Shown one piece after another: positions 36,813-48,520 of a DNA stretch of 64,000 bases. The notes below the pieces were generated by a model that did no database searches, was not told where the DNA came from, and saw only the letters and a list, made by a program, of their open reading frames with translations. The stretch is taken from contig OY759270.1 in NCBI GenBank assembly GCA_963662155.1, positions 11,421,426 to 11,485,425 of the forward strand. The letters are read 5' to 3'. Both the position numbers and the translations under genes were made by a program. Within the stretch, counting starts at the first letter, position 1. The number at the start of each line of letters is the position of its first letter. The DNA comes from Lamellibrachia columna (lineage: Eukaryota; Annelida; Polychaeta; Sabellida; Siboglinidae).

Positions 36813-37022
36813 TCAAGGCATTATGTAATCTCTATTGCACCACGCCATACACTCTCTTGACAATACAACGCAGGGATGAGGCATGGTTGTGAATTTGTTT
36901 CCTTGAATGCACAGCAGGTGATTCCTTTGGCAGCGTATCATGCAGATGTCAAATATCGAAGTCTGGGTGGACGTAGTTGACACAATTATGGCGAATAGCA
37001 GAAGCAGGGCTGTAGCGGCACC
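36813..37022 (-). CDS. P10: intact last exon of a six-cysteine peptide, no first exon of its own
   Basis: Opens after a aatttcag acceptor (CAG 37025-37023) and reads 69 codons to TGA without a break. The signal segment is GAATALLLLFAIIVSTT. Cysteines: C-MIR-C-QRNHLL-C, a 12-residue loop ending TTMPHP, C-VVLSRE-C-MAW-C. It is closest to P9. Because its methionine is in another exon, a simple ORF search misses it. Its unit lost everything from the truncated pogo end (37330) to the next unit, including the first exon. A transcript from the P11 first exon (43303-43289) could splice to it in frame, since all introns are phase 0, making it an alternative last exon. Otherwise it is silent. Confidence 0.6.
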   Translation of the reverse strand, partial: GAATALLLLFAIIVSTTSTQTSIFDICMIRCQRNHLLCIQGNKFTTMPHPCVVLSRECMAWCNRDYIMP

Positions 37023-37244
37023 CTGAAATTATATCACCAGAATACAGGTGTGCAGAATATGCAGATAGTTCAAGTCATGATGGTTCAAAATAAAATTTTA
37101 TTGATGAATCACATATTACTGACATAATAGTCTCCAATGTTGCATGTGTCTTGGTATATGTGTTCTTAATATTGCCTTTTATATTTATTTATATATATCA
37201 GATCACATCAATCAATACAATATGATTTATCAATAACCACAGTA

Positions 37245-37330
37245 CAGTCGAGCCTCGATATAATGCGGTTGTCGGGGTTCACGATTTCAGACCACATTGT
37301 AAGCGAGACGCGTTAGGTGGCTGTGTAGTC
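37245..37330 (+). mobile_element. Pogo-like element, left-end stub
   Basis: Starts with cagtcgagcctcgatata after the same caataaccacagta flank as the copies at 31012 and 38515, but breaks off after about 85 bp where the unit is deleted. Confidence 0.75.
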
Positions 37331-37582
37331 TATATTTGGTTTGGCATGTAGAATATATAACATTGATGTAACCCTAGTACTTAGATCACCTGCAACTGAT
37401 ACATGACTGAATAAACTACTGGTCTAACTGATACATGACTGAATAAACTACCGGTCTAACTGATACATGATTGAATAAACTACCGGTCTAGCGGATTTTC
37501 CAGCGCTAAATGTCATTGGTTAATATAGTTGCAGGGTAACATTCAAGTTCTTGTTTATTTTTGTGGATGTACCCAGGATGGT

Positions 37583-37682
37583 GGTACAACATCGCCATTT
37601 GTGGTACAACAACAACGCCATTTGTGGTACAACATCGCCATTTGTGGTACATTGCCATTTGTCGTACAACATCGCCATTTGT
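37583..37682. repeat. 20-bp minisatellite, unit 4 (3' of P11)
   Basis: Five copies, the shortest array of the family, two of them with small indels. Confidence 0.95.
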
Positions 37683-38044
37683 TAACAAGGATGCTGTCCG
37701 TGCCATAAAGAGATCTGATCCAATTTGTAGCCAGTTAATTTCTACAGTAGGAATTCTCGTTTTGAGGCGATAGTTGTGCACATCATAACATGTTAAATGT
37801 ACATAAATAAGTATGTTGTTATACAATAAACCATTAGTATTATCACATTTAAATGCTAGTTTTAATAAATAATAGAAGTAAATGTGTTATTGTTTGTTGC
37901 CTCTGTTTTAATTCCAAATGTGTTTGTTTGAAATGCGTTAGTGGGCAGCGTGTCGTTGGGGACTGGAAGTGAGCATTTATGGGCAAATTTGCATAAAACC
38001 AATATGGCGGCTGACAAAACTTGTGTCCCCTGTTGTGCGCTGGT

Positions 38045-40075
38045 TCAAGGCAGTGTGTATTCTCTATGACACCGTGCCACACACTCTCTTGACAACGCAG
38101 TGCAGGGATGAGGCATGGTTGTGAATTCGATTCCAGTAGTACACAGCATGTGTTTCCACTGGCATCGTATTTTGCAGGATCTGATGTCTGATGCCGATTT
38201 CTGGGTGGTCATAGTTGACACCATTATGGCGAATAGCAGCAGCACGGCCGCAGTGGCATACTGAAATTATGTCACCAGAATACAGGTGTGCAGAATATGC
38301 AGATAGTTCTAGTCATGACGACTTAAAATAAAATTTTATTGATAAATCACGTATTACTGACATATTTAGTCTCCAACATTGCATGTATCTTGGTATATGT
38401 GTTTTTAATATTGCGTTTTATAATTTACCAGATCATATCTAGCAATATAATAAACAACATGCATGCGTATTTATGCATTTGTTAATAAAATATGATTTAT
38501 CAATAACCACAGTACAGTCGAGCCTTGATATATAACGCGGTTGTCGGGGTCCATGATTTCAGTCCGCGTTGTAAGCGAGGCATGTTAGGTGTTCCCGTAT
38601 CTAGGTGTTCCCATATACTAAACAACAACGATCTGCGTCCCCGGTACCAAGAACGCTGTCAAAGCCACTGTCACTGTGCATTCTATACGTGGTTAATATA
38701 GCTAACGTGTTTTTTAATATCACACTGTTTTTAACGGGATAAAATACATGTATGTACAGTTATGGAATAGATTTACTATGATGAGCTGGTACAGATTCGT
38801 CGACTAATGCGATTCGAAAGTATTAACCTGGATCTAAGTAACCAAACATGTATATGAGTTGACACACGCAGTGTGAAAGCTGATTAAACATTGAAAACAA
38901 TTATATTTTGCATCAGTAATTACTTCACTTCGTCTTTCAACCGATCTCGAAGAATAAATTCACGACGCACATCTCCCACGCCACTGATTCACCGTTTCAT
39001 ATGCAGATGATGAATTCGTATTTTTTTGCACCCATTTGTATTTGGTTTGGCACCGCAAAAACTTAGATTTATGATACAACGTAAGTATGGATCACTCTTA
39101 CTTATTATATACATCAATGACAGCACTCCAGTAACCTTTTTAAATTCATAACTTATGCTGACGACACCACCCTAAGTAGTACACTAAAGATTTTTTAAGA
39201 TTCAGAAGGCCAAACCCAAAATTAAAATATTAACAAAGAACTTGCAAAGATTAGTAATTGGTTGAAAGCTAATAAACTTTCACTTAATGCCAAAAAACTA
39301 AATTCATGATTTTTCATATGCCTCAAAAGAAAGTAGAATACCCTCTGTTACAAACAGTTTTGAATGTGTAAATGATTTTAATTTTTTGGGCATCAAAATA
39401 AATAACCATTTAAACTGGCAGAGCCATACAAACAAAATACCTAACAAAATCACTCAAACAATTGGAATTTAAAAAATAAACTTAAGCACTATTTACCACT
39501 AAATCTATTATCTATTATGTACAATTCCCTTATCCTCCCTCATATTAATTAATTTAAGATATACTGTTATGGGGTGATCAGGCAAATTGAATCTTCAAAC
39601 TACAGAAAAAAGCAATACAAATAATATCCTTAAGTAAATATAATGCCTTTTCTATTTATAAGAAACTTCAATTACTGAAGTTGGATGACATTTATATACT
39701 CCAACAACTAAAATTTTACTACAAATTAGTTAATAATCAATTACCCAAATATTTCAATGATATTCCCTACACACACAACTATGAAATTCGTCGACACTAC
39801 ATGTGTGAAAGAAATAATCTGTTCATTTCCAGAGTCAAACATGAATATGCAAAAAAATACATTAGACATAACATAGAGACAGTTAACGATACACCAAACA
39901 TTATCATAAATAAAACTTCCAAACACAGATTTCTCCACTTACATGAAAAACTACTTCATTGTAAATTATGAATTCTGCTGCTTTACATATAATTGTTATA
40001 TTTGTAATTCTTAAAGCAATGATTACATTTTGTATGTAATGCATAATGTACACTGCATATGTATGCATGTATGTA

Positions 40076-40139
<64 letters not shown>

Positions 40140-43100
40140 ACAAGATTGCCATACCAAACAACAAGTTCCAGATGGCAAAGTGGACAAGGAAGCCATTGGC
40201 TTATCGAGAGTCCAACAATTTTCTCATCTATGTGTAGCCCACCTTTATCAAATATCTGTCAATTCTATTTTTTTAAACATATTCACACTACTAGCATTAA
40301 CACAATCATTTGGCAGTTTGTTCCATTCGTTTATCACCCTCTGTGAGAAAGAGTACTTTCTCATGTCCAACCTACACTGCTCCTTAACTAATGCTGCTTT
40401 GTGTCCTCTGGTTCTACTGCCTTCTTTAAGTTTGAAGAACATATTCCTATCAACATCCTCATAACCGTTCACTATTTTATATACTTCTATTTGGTATCCT
40501 CTTAGTCTCCTGGTCTCTAGTGTTGTCAAACCACATTGTAATAAGCGACTTTCGTAACTAAGGTCTCTCAATTCTGGAATCATTTTGGTTGCTCTTCGTT
40601 GTATTCTTTCTAGCTTGTCTATGTCCTTTTTATGATATGGCCTCCATGCTTGAATACAATATTCCAAATGTGGTCTAATTATTGCTTTGTACAGGGGTAC
40701 AATTAGCTGTTTCTCCTTATACATAATAGTTCTCCTAATTAGCCCTAGAATTTGATTTCCTTTTGAAGCCACGATCCCACATTGCTCTGAAACTTTCATG
40801 TCAGCACTAAATGTTACTCCTAAGTCCTTTCCTTGTGTGGTTCTACCTAGTACAGCATCCCCCATTTTATATTCTTCATCCATGTTTCCATGTCCTATGT
40901 GTATACATTTGCACTTCCCAAAATTTAATAACATTTGCCATTTTTCTGACCATTTAACTAATTTATCTAGATCATCCTGTAAACTTTGTTTATCTGTATC
41001 ATTTGTAACCTTTCTGAATACTTTTGTGTCATCTGCAAATTTGAGTACTTTGCTAGATATGTCATCTTCTAGATCATTTATATATATATTAAAAACAGTA
41101 TAGGGCCTAATACTGATCCCTGTGGTACCCAACTCAAAACCGATTTCCAGTTTGAAATCTCACCGTCTACTATTACTCTCTGTCTTCTGTGTGTAAGCCA
41201 CTTTTCTATCCAGTTGATTACATCATTACCTATACCATGGCCTTTTAGTTTAAGTATCAATCTTTGGTGTGGCACTTTATCGAAAGCTTTCTAAAAATCT
41301 AAGTAGACAACATCCACTGGTGACCCGTCATCTACCCACTTTGTAATTTCTTCAAAAAAACACAAGAGATTGGTTAGACATGACCTTGCTTTTGGGAACC
41401 CATTTGTGGAAGTTTCTCCTATATGTTATTTTATTTTTACTTTCTGATTTTACATTGATGTCAAAATGTATTTGATTGTGGTCACTGTTACCCAATGGTT
41501 CATGTATTTTTACATTGTCCACTAATTCTTTTTGTGATGATAAAACTATATCTAATACATTTTCTCCCCTGGTTGTTCTAGCACGTGCTGAGTAAGGAAG
41601 CTCTCCTGAATTAAAAATAAAAATTGTTGGTCCTCATCCCCTGTGCTCTCTAGAGATTTCCATTGTATGTGTCCATGGTTAAAATCTCCCATTATGATAC
41701 ATTCCCCTTTACTAACTTCCTTTATAGCATTTTGTATTTTTGTGTTATCATCTTTGTTTATGTTTGGACTTCGGTAAACTAATCCAATAGTTAATTTTGA
41801 ATTTCCTGAAACTATTTTGCACCAAACAGCTTCATCGTAATCTGCTTCGCTTTCTAATTTTATTTCATAAGCCTGAATAGATTCTTTAACATATAAAATA
41901 ACTCCCCCTCCCCTATGTGTGTGTGCGTGCGTGCGTGCATGCACGCGTGCACGCGCGTGCATGTGTGTACGTCATACATGAGTACTTATATATTTGTTTT
42001 CATAATTTTGTACATGACTAGTGGACATACATACAATTACGTTATTAGAAATAGATACATATATGTTATGTGTACGTTGAATTATCATTAATGCTGCTTC
42101 ATCAAATGGTTCAGCCCATTGCGAATCCAGTTCACTTATGTCCAGATGTGTAGCGTGTGACCAGTTTAAGTAATGTGCGCAGTCTGTTTAATAAAAAATG
42201 CCTATTTTTGTTCAAATCATCGAAAGAATTGACTTTAGTCGTTAGCTCTGGTAAGGATCAAAATAGTGGATATCCAAAATGGTAAACACTGTGTGGGTCA
42301 ATGCTGATCATGTGCATGACCTCCATCCTCTCGCTGATCACATGACAAAGTTACAAAATTTCACCAGGGAAGAAAATTGTGATTTTTAGTGTTTTGATTT
42401 TCACATCAGTTAATGCTTGGAAAAGCATAAACTAATTTAATAGTTTGTCTGATGATTTCACAAAAAACTACATACAGAAGTTGCACAGACTAGCATGTTG
42501 CAGTGGATACTAGGGTTGTTTTTTTCAAAAAATTTATTTGAAATGAGACTAGTAGAAAAATTTAATTGATTAAGCACCTTTAACCATCAACATAAGTAAT
42601 TTACTAATCAGATCATATTAAGTTAATTTTGTTGTTTACATTTATGGGGTGGCTCCCATGCTAGCGACATTATATGTCTTAATGGGAATCTCCCGACCTT
42701 ACTTATTATTTAAATTAACAGTGTATATTATGTCTAAACAGGTCAAATAAACTGTTTCTGAGTTCTGAGTATGCCATTTCACCCGTTTTATACTGGTGTT
42801 GGCTACTAAATTGCATTTAAGACTATTTTACTGGTTCTTATACAAGGCATATCTCTTAATGTGAATTGCAAATTTACAAACCACCGAGGCGAGGGTAAAG
42901 CCAGCAGCATAATACGATTCATGCCAGCCACAGACTAAACATTGAAACAACACCTGGCCATTCATTTATTGTTCACATTGAGAACCATTAAAGCAATTCT
43001 AAGACTAAGTAGGTTTGACAAACACAGGGAGTACATCGTGCAAAACAAGCGCTAGTTAGGAAATAGGTTGGTGCGGTGATCGAACGCGGGCAAAACACTC

Positions 43101-43303
43101 TGAAAGACAGCTATTCCCATTTCCCCCCGACGGCAGAAAATCGGGGTCCACGACCAACCGGGTTCAGGACACAATCCACTCAGTAACGGGCGCGTAATAA
43201 CGAGGCTCAACTGTACGCTATTGACATATTTAGCACATTATTGATAATGCAAACCTTATGTTCTGCAATAATATATCTGGTTACATACCCCAGTGGTCTT
43301 CAT
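38045..43303 (-). CDS. P11: small secreted six-cysteine peptide
   Basis: Exon A is 43303-43289 (Met-Lys-Thr-Thr-Gly), donor GTATGT. Exon B is 38260-38045 after CAG at 38263-38261, in phase 0; the precursor has 76 residues. The signal core is YATAAVLLLFAIMVSTM. Cysteines: C-KIR-C-QWKHML-C, a 12-residue loop ending TTMPHP, C-TALSRE-C-VAR-C, tail HREYTLP. It shares loop and tail with P9 and P10. The 5.0-kb intron is a pogo-like element enlarged by two LINE insertions, against 333 bp in P12. A tttaat (ATTAAA on the coding strand) at 37861 lies about 180 bp after the stop. Confidence 0.85.
39080..40060 (+). mobile_element. LINE RT C-terminal fragment (sister of 31560-32380)
   Basis: The best-preserved part encodes DDIYILQQLKFYYKLVNNQL and continues for 96 codons to 39971. 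Upstream the frame is broken several times. The 3' end leads into a (TA)n array. Confidence 0.8.
40079..40137. repeat. (TA)n microsatellite at the LINE 3' end
   Basis: An uninterrupted TA run forming the boundary between the two LINE insertions. Confidence 0.95.
40141..41935 (-). mobile_element. LINE-A: non-LTR retrotransposon with endonuclease and RT parts, internally deleted
   Basis: On the minus strand the order is as follows. An AP-endonuclease piece (41935-41420) carries GGGVILYVKES, MGDFNHGHIQW and GNSDHNQ motifs. After an internal deletion comes RT: YLDF with an in-frame stop, KAFDKVPHQRL, VPQGSVLGPILF, then KFADDTKVF (catalytic Asp pair present). The thumb and C-terminal part end at WNKLPNDCVNASSVNMFK. 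There is a frameshift near 41100. The part between the EN core and RT motif 2 is missing, so the copy is inactive. The fragments at 21.1, 44.4-46.5, 50.3 and 55.6 kb belong to this family. It resembles CR1/Jockey-type elements; the clade is not settled. Confidence 0.85.
41905..41975. repeat. (GTGC)n-type microsatellite at the 5' end of LINE-A
   Basis: gtgtgtgcgtgcgtgcgtgc and variants abut the truncated 5' end of the LINE. The HARARVHARTHAHTH reading in front of the endonuclease comes from this repeat. Confidence 0.85.
42070..42600 (+). repeat. Dispersed repeat R, copy 2
   Basis: Closely related to copy 1 at 32950-33480, in the matching position of the sister pogo-like element. Confidence 0.75.
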
Positions 43304-43660
43304 ATTTGGAGTTTGTCTGTCGCTGGGTTAGTTTATCGCTAGTGAACTGTGTGCGTGTGTGTACGCATAGGTAGATGAGGCGTGCACACTAACAGTGGAA
43401 TGAAGTACGAGTATATTGTCACGTGTCAGATCAGTGGCCTCGCCATCTCATGAGACCTTGTCAAGGAAGGGCAATTCAGATGTCTCCCACAATGTTTCAA
43501 TGTTGGTAACAAACACTTGTTGATAAATAATAATAAGTGTTTACTTTAGTCTTTGTGTCTCAAGTTAGTCTCTTCCTTGTGGTGCTTCTGGAAGCCACAG
43601 GAGTGTGTCAATGGATGCTTCGAATAAGTAAGAATAAGTATGTTTACTTTAACTTTATTG
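43304..43660 (-). promoter_or_regulatory. Conserved upstream region of P11
   Basis: Matches the P8, P9 and P12 upstream blocks; see 27734-28095. Confidence 0.35.
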
Positions 43661-43850
43661 AAGGACACAAACAAGTGAAAGTGTCCGTGTCCAGCAGACC
43701 TGGCCTGAGGGTTTTGAAAAGGGGGGTTCAAGCATATGCAATCAGCTGAGGATTTCTTAAAATTTTTACAGTTAAACAAAATTCTCTCAAAAAGGGGGGG
43801 TTGTTCAGACCCCCTTAACTCCCCCTGAGGACAGGCAAGTCCTGTGAACT

Positions 43851-43935
43851 GTGACTGACTCACAAGCACCCATGTCTGAGTCACAAACACCTGTGTCTGA
43901 CTCACATACACCCATGTCTGACTCACAAACACCTG
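43851..43935. repeat. 21-bp minisatellite, minimal array
   Basis: Four copies of the gtctgactcacaaacacc unit. Confidence 0.9.
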
Positions 43936-43983
43936 TTTTGGATAAGGAGACTCCAATGAATGTGGTTTGCTCTATGAGCTAAA

Positions 43984-44390
43984 CCAGCGGTTCCCAACCT
44001 TTTTTTCCCTGCATACCCCGTGTCCTGAAACGATCAACCGGGTACCCATCATAGTGTCATAGAATTACAGACAAAACACTATTCAACATTGTCAAAACCA
44101 GGCCTCAATTCGGGGAACAGTTTTGGATATGGAGACGTGGAGGTTTTCTTTCATGCAAAGCCGGGTACGACATTAATTTAGTTTACATGCAGAACATTGA
44201 TACAGATCACACTGAATGAGAATTCCGCATGGAATCCATGTTTCCATGTCCCGTTTCTTCATCCTGAAGGTGTTCAAACATGTTGAAATATCTTTCTTTG
44301 ATTTTGCTTGCTTCTATGTTGTCCACGATATCAATCACTGTAACAAGTATAGTAGTATAGTATACCACTTGGAAGAGTGTTAAATTTTTC
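43984..44390 (+). mobile_element. hAT (Charlie-like) element, left part
   Basis: The left end ccagcggttcccaacctttt sits at the same place as the element at 35044, after the same gagctaaa. The interior differs from that copy after about 110 bp. The right end is not found before LINE-A begins at about 44395. A minus-strand segment at 44340-44207 reads like a short exon (IDIVDNIEASKIKERYF... to a TGA) behind a cttgttacag acceptor-like site; its origin is unknown. Confidence 0.55.
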
Positions 44391-44394
44391 ATTA

Positions 44395-44816
44395 AAGAGG
44401 GAGTGGTTCGTTTTGAATGGAATGAAGCAAACATCATAGCATTATTTAAAAAGGGTTCGAGAAATAAGTCGGAGAATTTAACATCAGTAATTTATAAATT
44501 ATTAGAAAGGTTAATTAAAGACCATATGGTGGACTTCCTTATTAGGCATAAATTATTAAATCCATCTCAACATGGATTCCTAAAAGCGAGGTCATGCTTA
44601 ACAAATATGTTATGTTTTTTGGAAGAAATCACTAAGTGGATAGACGAGGGATCGCCAGTAGATATTATATACTTAGATTTTCTAAAAGCTTTTGACAAAG
44701 TGCCACAGCAAAGATTACTACTTAAATTAAAAGCCCATGGTATTGGGGATGGCATAATCGACTGGATAGAACAATGGCTGACTGACAGAAGGCAGCATGT
44801 TGTAGTAGATAATATA
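44395..44816 (+). mobile_element. LINE-A, 5' segment interrupted by another LINE
   Basis: Encodes RT motifs of the LINE-A family: SVIYKLLERLIKDHMVDFL, QHGFLKARSCLTNML, IIYLDFLKAFDKVPQQRLLL and the HVVVD border. It resumes at 45742. About 117 bp expected between the two parts (the PQGSVLGP region) are missing. Confidence 0.85.
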
Positions 44817-45741
44817 ATAAGCAAATATAACAAGCAACATCATATGATGTATGCCGATGACCTTTGTGTTTTTTCACCTAGTGTTGCGGGGTTGAGAAAA
44901 CTCACCGATTGTTGTGCCAAGTATGGCAACATGTTTGAAATAACGTACAATGCCAAAAAATCTGTCTGTATGGTTATTGATAACAAACCTAGGGACAAGA
45001 AAAATATTCATCCTGTTGTTATCAATAACCATACACTACCTTACACTGAGAAATGTAAATACCTTGGCCATATTATAAACAATAATCTTACTGATGATGA
45101 CGATATTGCCAGGCAGAAAAGATGTATCTATGCTCAGGCAAATGCTTTAGCCAGAAAATTTTACTTATGCAACAATTCCATTAAAACAACTTTATTTAAT
45201 TCATACTGTGGTTCAATGTACACCTCACACCTCAAGTCTTTGGTGTCATTTTAAAAAACAGAGTCTGAAAGGTATTACTGTCGCTTATAACAACAGTTTT
45301 AGAATTATACACAACCTGTCACCCCGCTGTAGTGCAAGCCATATGTTCGCTACTAATTATGTTAAATCCTTTAATGAACGTATTCGCTCATAAATTTTTA
45401 GCCTTTTATGCCGGTTGGAAAAATCCGACAATATACTTTTTGTGAATTATCTTCACACTTTTATTTATTATCAAAGTCCATTGATTAAACATTGGATTGA
45501 TCAATTGTATGCTTTTAATTCATGATGTTTGTACTTTTATATAAATATATTTTTTTATCCTTACTTATCTTATATATATATATATTTTACTACACGTCAT
45601 GTATGTATATTTATATATATATTTTTCTCACTACATGTACTTCTATTGTTCATCATGTGTGTATATGTATGTTTTTTTTTACCTGTATGTATTTATAATA
45701 TTATGGGCTCTTGCCTGAAATAAAACATTATTATTATTATT
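44817..45741 (+). mobile_element. LINE-B: 5'-truncated element inserted into LINE-A
   Basis: The reading frame continues without a stop from LINE-A into a different RT: HHMMYADDLCVFSPSVAGLR, then YNAKKSVCMVI, then YTEKCKYLGHII. After a frameshift near 45250 it continues as KGITVAYNNSFRIIHNLSPRCSASHMF. The 3' end is a gcctgaaataaaac tail with (ATT)n at 45719-45741, as expected for target-primed insertion. The 283-codon open frame spanning 44403-45254 is thus an accidental fusion of two unrelated elements. Confidence 0.85.
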
Positions 45742-46533
45742 ATACTGAAATTTGCCACAAAATGACACAAAAGTGTTTAGAAAGGTTAGCAGTGATGGTG
45801 AGAAACAACATTTTCAAAACAATCTAGACAAATTAGTTAAATGGTCTGAAAAATGGCAGATGTTATTTAATTTTGGGAAATGTAAATGCCTACATACAGG
45901 ACATGGGAACTTGGATGTAAACTATAAAATGGGAGATACTTTTTTAGGTACGGAATAACAATAAGTGCTGATATGAAAGTTTCAGAACAGTGTGGTATTG
46001 CAGCTTCAAAGGGTAATCAAATTCTTGGGTTCATTAGGAGAAATATAACATACAAGGAAAAAGGCGACTTACCTCTGTATAAAGCAATAGTTAGACCTCA
46101 TTTAGAATACTGTATACAAGCGTGGAGACCATTGTAAGAAGGATATAGATGTGGTTGAACAAATACAGAGGAGAGCAAATAAAATGATTCCACAACTGAG
46201 AGACCTTAGTTATGAAGAACACCAACAAATGTGGTTAAATAACCCTACAGACAAGGAGGTTAAGAGGAGATAAAATTGAAGTTTTTAAGATATTAAATGG
46301 TTATGAAAATATTGATAGAAATAATTTGTTCTCATTCAAGAAAGATAGTAGAACTAGAGGACTTGAAGTAACATTAGTAAAGGATCAATGTAGATTGGAA
46401 ATCAGGAAGTACTCATTCTCATAGAGGACAATAAATGAATGGAAGAAATTATCTGCAGATTGTGTAACTGCTAGCAGCGTGAATATGTTTAAAAACAAGG
46501 TTGACACATATCTCAGGAGGGCGGCTTACATAT
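45742..46533 (+). mobile_element. LINE-A, 3' segment
   Basis: Resumes at LKFA...DTKVFRKV and runs through LVKWSEKWQMLFNFGKCKCLH, ADMKVSEQCGI, RPHLEYCIQAWRP and INEWKKLSADCVTASSVNMF, with several frameshifts and stops. Confidence 0.85.
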
Positions 46534-47074
46534 AGCTCTCGCTCTTTGCCTTGGAAGGAATTACTGCATGGCCTGCCTGTGAATTGACTTGCAAAAATGC
46601 GGCATCTGCAGAATGCATGAGCATGCATAATCACAAGAACCAGTCGCTGCTCGCACATCACCCCCTTTCTGAAGGAGCTACACTGGCTGCTGTCCACCAC
46701 CGAATACAATATAACATCCTGTCGCACACCTTCCGTGCTATCCACCACCAAGCACTGGAATACTTCAGTGGTCTGCTGTGCATGTACAAACCAACACGTT
46801 CACTACGATCTGAATCTACCATCTCATTGACTGTGCCTCGAACTCGAACGGCCACATACGGTGATCGCACGTTCACCAAAGCAAAGGCGACTCTGTGGAA
46901 CAGTTTGCCCGCTAACATTAGAAACTCTGACAGCTGCTCCAGTTTTCAACGGCAGTTAAAGACCTTCCTTTTCCAACAGGAATATACATGATAAAACAAT
47001 ATGTTTATCTGCTTTAACTTTATTCAATATTTATTGTTATTATTTTGTTTTATTTAATTCCATGTGTACTTTAA
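46534..47074 (+). mobile_element. LINE-C: RT C-terminal fragment
   Basis: The frame 46551-46991 encodes the C-terminus of a third LINE family: AAVHHRIQYNILSHTFRAIH, SLTVPRTRTATYGDRTFTKA, ATLWNSLPANIRNSDSCSSF and FLFQQEY. It is unusually intact for its length and so probably recent, but lacks the catalytic part. It is not a host gene. Confidence 0.85.
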
Positions 47075-48257
47075 TTGTGACCCATCTTAACAAAATGAGT
47101 CGGATGTCGGTAAATGGGAAACTTCGCAAATGCCATTTCCACCACGTCACACAGCTGACCCACATAGCGAGTACCTGTAGACGTAGCGGGTTTGTTGATA
47201 TTGTGCCCGAAGTGATCACGACCAGATCAACACTTTGTTAGACGAGTATTTACTAGAGGAAGACCAGCAGGACAGTGAGCGAGACAGTGTAGTCATTTTG
47301 CGGGAAGGGGGTAGGGCGCAAGGTCGTCGAGCCCGATGTCCCAGTGATGATTAACTGTTTTGAGGTGTCGCTGTTTATGTACTTGTTGTTGTTGTTGTTG
47401 TTGTTGTCTTGTATTAAATATGCCACTGGCATTGTTATGAATCTCTTGTGCATGTTTTGCTATGAAGAGTATCAGATTGAACAAGTATTATTATGATTCT
47501 TTTAAACACCTTATTCAGTATAAAATTTGTTACACAAATAGTAGAAAACATTTTCAAAAAAGTAGGTTATTTAAAAGAAATTTGGGTCACATCTGGAAAA
47601 AAATATTTTTGGCAACATACTGATGTAACTTTTGGTTATTTTGATAATGTTTTCTACCAGTTATGAAGAATAAGCTGAAGAATAACACTAAACACCTTAC
47701 TTTGTTAGCACTATTACTTCCAGAGATATGAAGCGTTTTTGAGAAAACAGGATTATTTCTTGGAAGATGCATGCTTTACCCACAAATAAAAGTGATTTAG
47801 AGGTATGTCATTGTTACTGGAACATTATGTAAACAAAGCTTTTAAAATAGGGTGGAAACATTTTGAATAATAAAATAATTATTAAAAAAAATCCACCTGC
47901 CAAGTCTCCCCTTAGGCTGAATAAATTGCTTGTTATTTTTAAATCACAAAAATAAAGTAATTTATTACTGCCTCAACTGTGTTTTACAAAAGAAGGTCAC
48001 TAGTAACCATTATCTCAACTAAAATATGTCACATTATGACACTGGTGACATAGTGCTGCTAGTGCTTAATAATGGCGATAATTACAAGGCAATTAAATTT
48101 CTACCCTATACATGTTTAGCAAAATGTAGCTTCGGCTAGAATCGAGATATCTGGTTGTTTGATACATGATATGAAAGCTGAGATGCTGCTCTTTTCAACT
48201 ATTCTAATAACTGTTCAAATTGGAACTTGTGACTCATTTTGTTAAGATGAGTCACAA
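47075..48257. mobile_element. 1.18-kb DNA transposon with 27-bp inverted ends
   Basis: ttgtgacccatcttaacaaa... at 47075-47101 matches the reverse complement of 48231-48257 at 26 of 27 positions. The interior is non-coding apart from a short acidic frame (ending DDQINTLLDEYLLEEDQQ, about 47215-47275) and a (TTG)n run at 47383. The superfamily is not identified; TTAA occurs next to the left end, but no clean target duplication is seen on the right. Confidence 0.8.
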
Positions 48258-48520
48258 TTTATTTAATTGATCATTTTACTGTTTTAATCCCATTTGATAC
48301 TTATAATTGTATTGCTCTTAATTTACTTACATTTAACGTGACTGAATAAACTACCGGTCTAATTGATACATGACTGAATAAACTACCTGTCTAACTGATA
48401 CATGACTGAATAAACTACCGGTCAAACTGATTTTCTAGCGCTAAATGTCATTGATTAATATAATTACATGGTAACGTTCAAGTCCTTGTTTATTCTTGAG
48501 GATGTACCCAAGATGGCGGT

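Larger units (their letters stand above)
38515..43213 (+). mobile_element. Pogo-like DNA transposon in the P11 intron
   Basis: Same inverted ends as 31012-34119 (right end gcgcgtaataacgaggctcaactg at 43190-43213), with TA on both sides. It contains the shared LINE at 39080-40136, an additional LINE-A insertion at 40141-41935 and repeat R at 42070-42600. Confidence 0.8.

Noticed and set aside
44207..44342. Short minus-strand exon with a cttgttacag acceptor
   Set aside because: It lies inside a hAT-type element, is only about 43 codons and has no other support; mentioned in the element entry only.
44403..45254. A single chimeric reverse-transcriptase gene
   Set aside because: The flanks resume LINE-A at 45742 and an (ATT)n tail ends LINE-B, so this is one element inserted in another.
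46551..46991. A 146-residue host gene
   Set aside because: The sequence is the usual C-terminus of a LINE reverse transcriptase.
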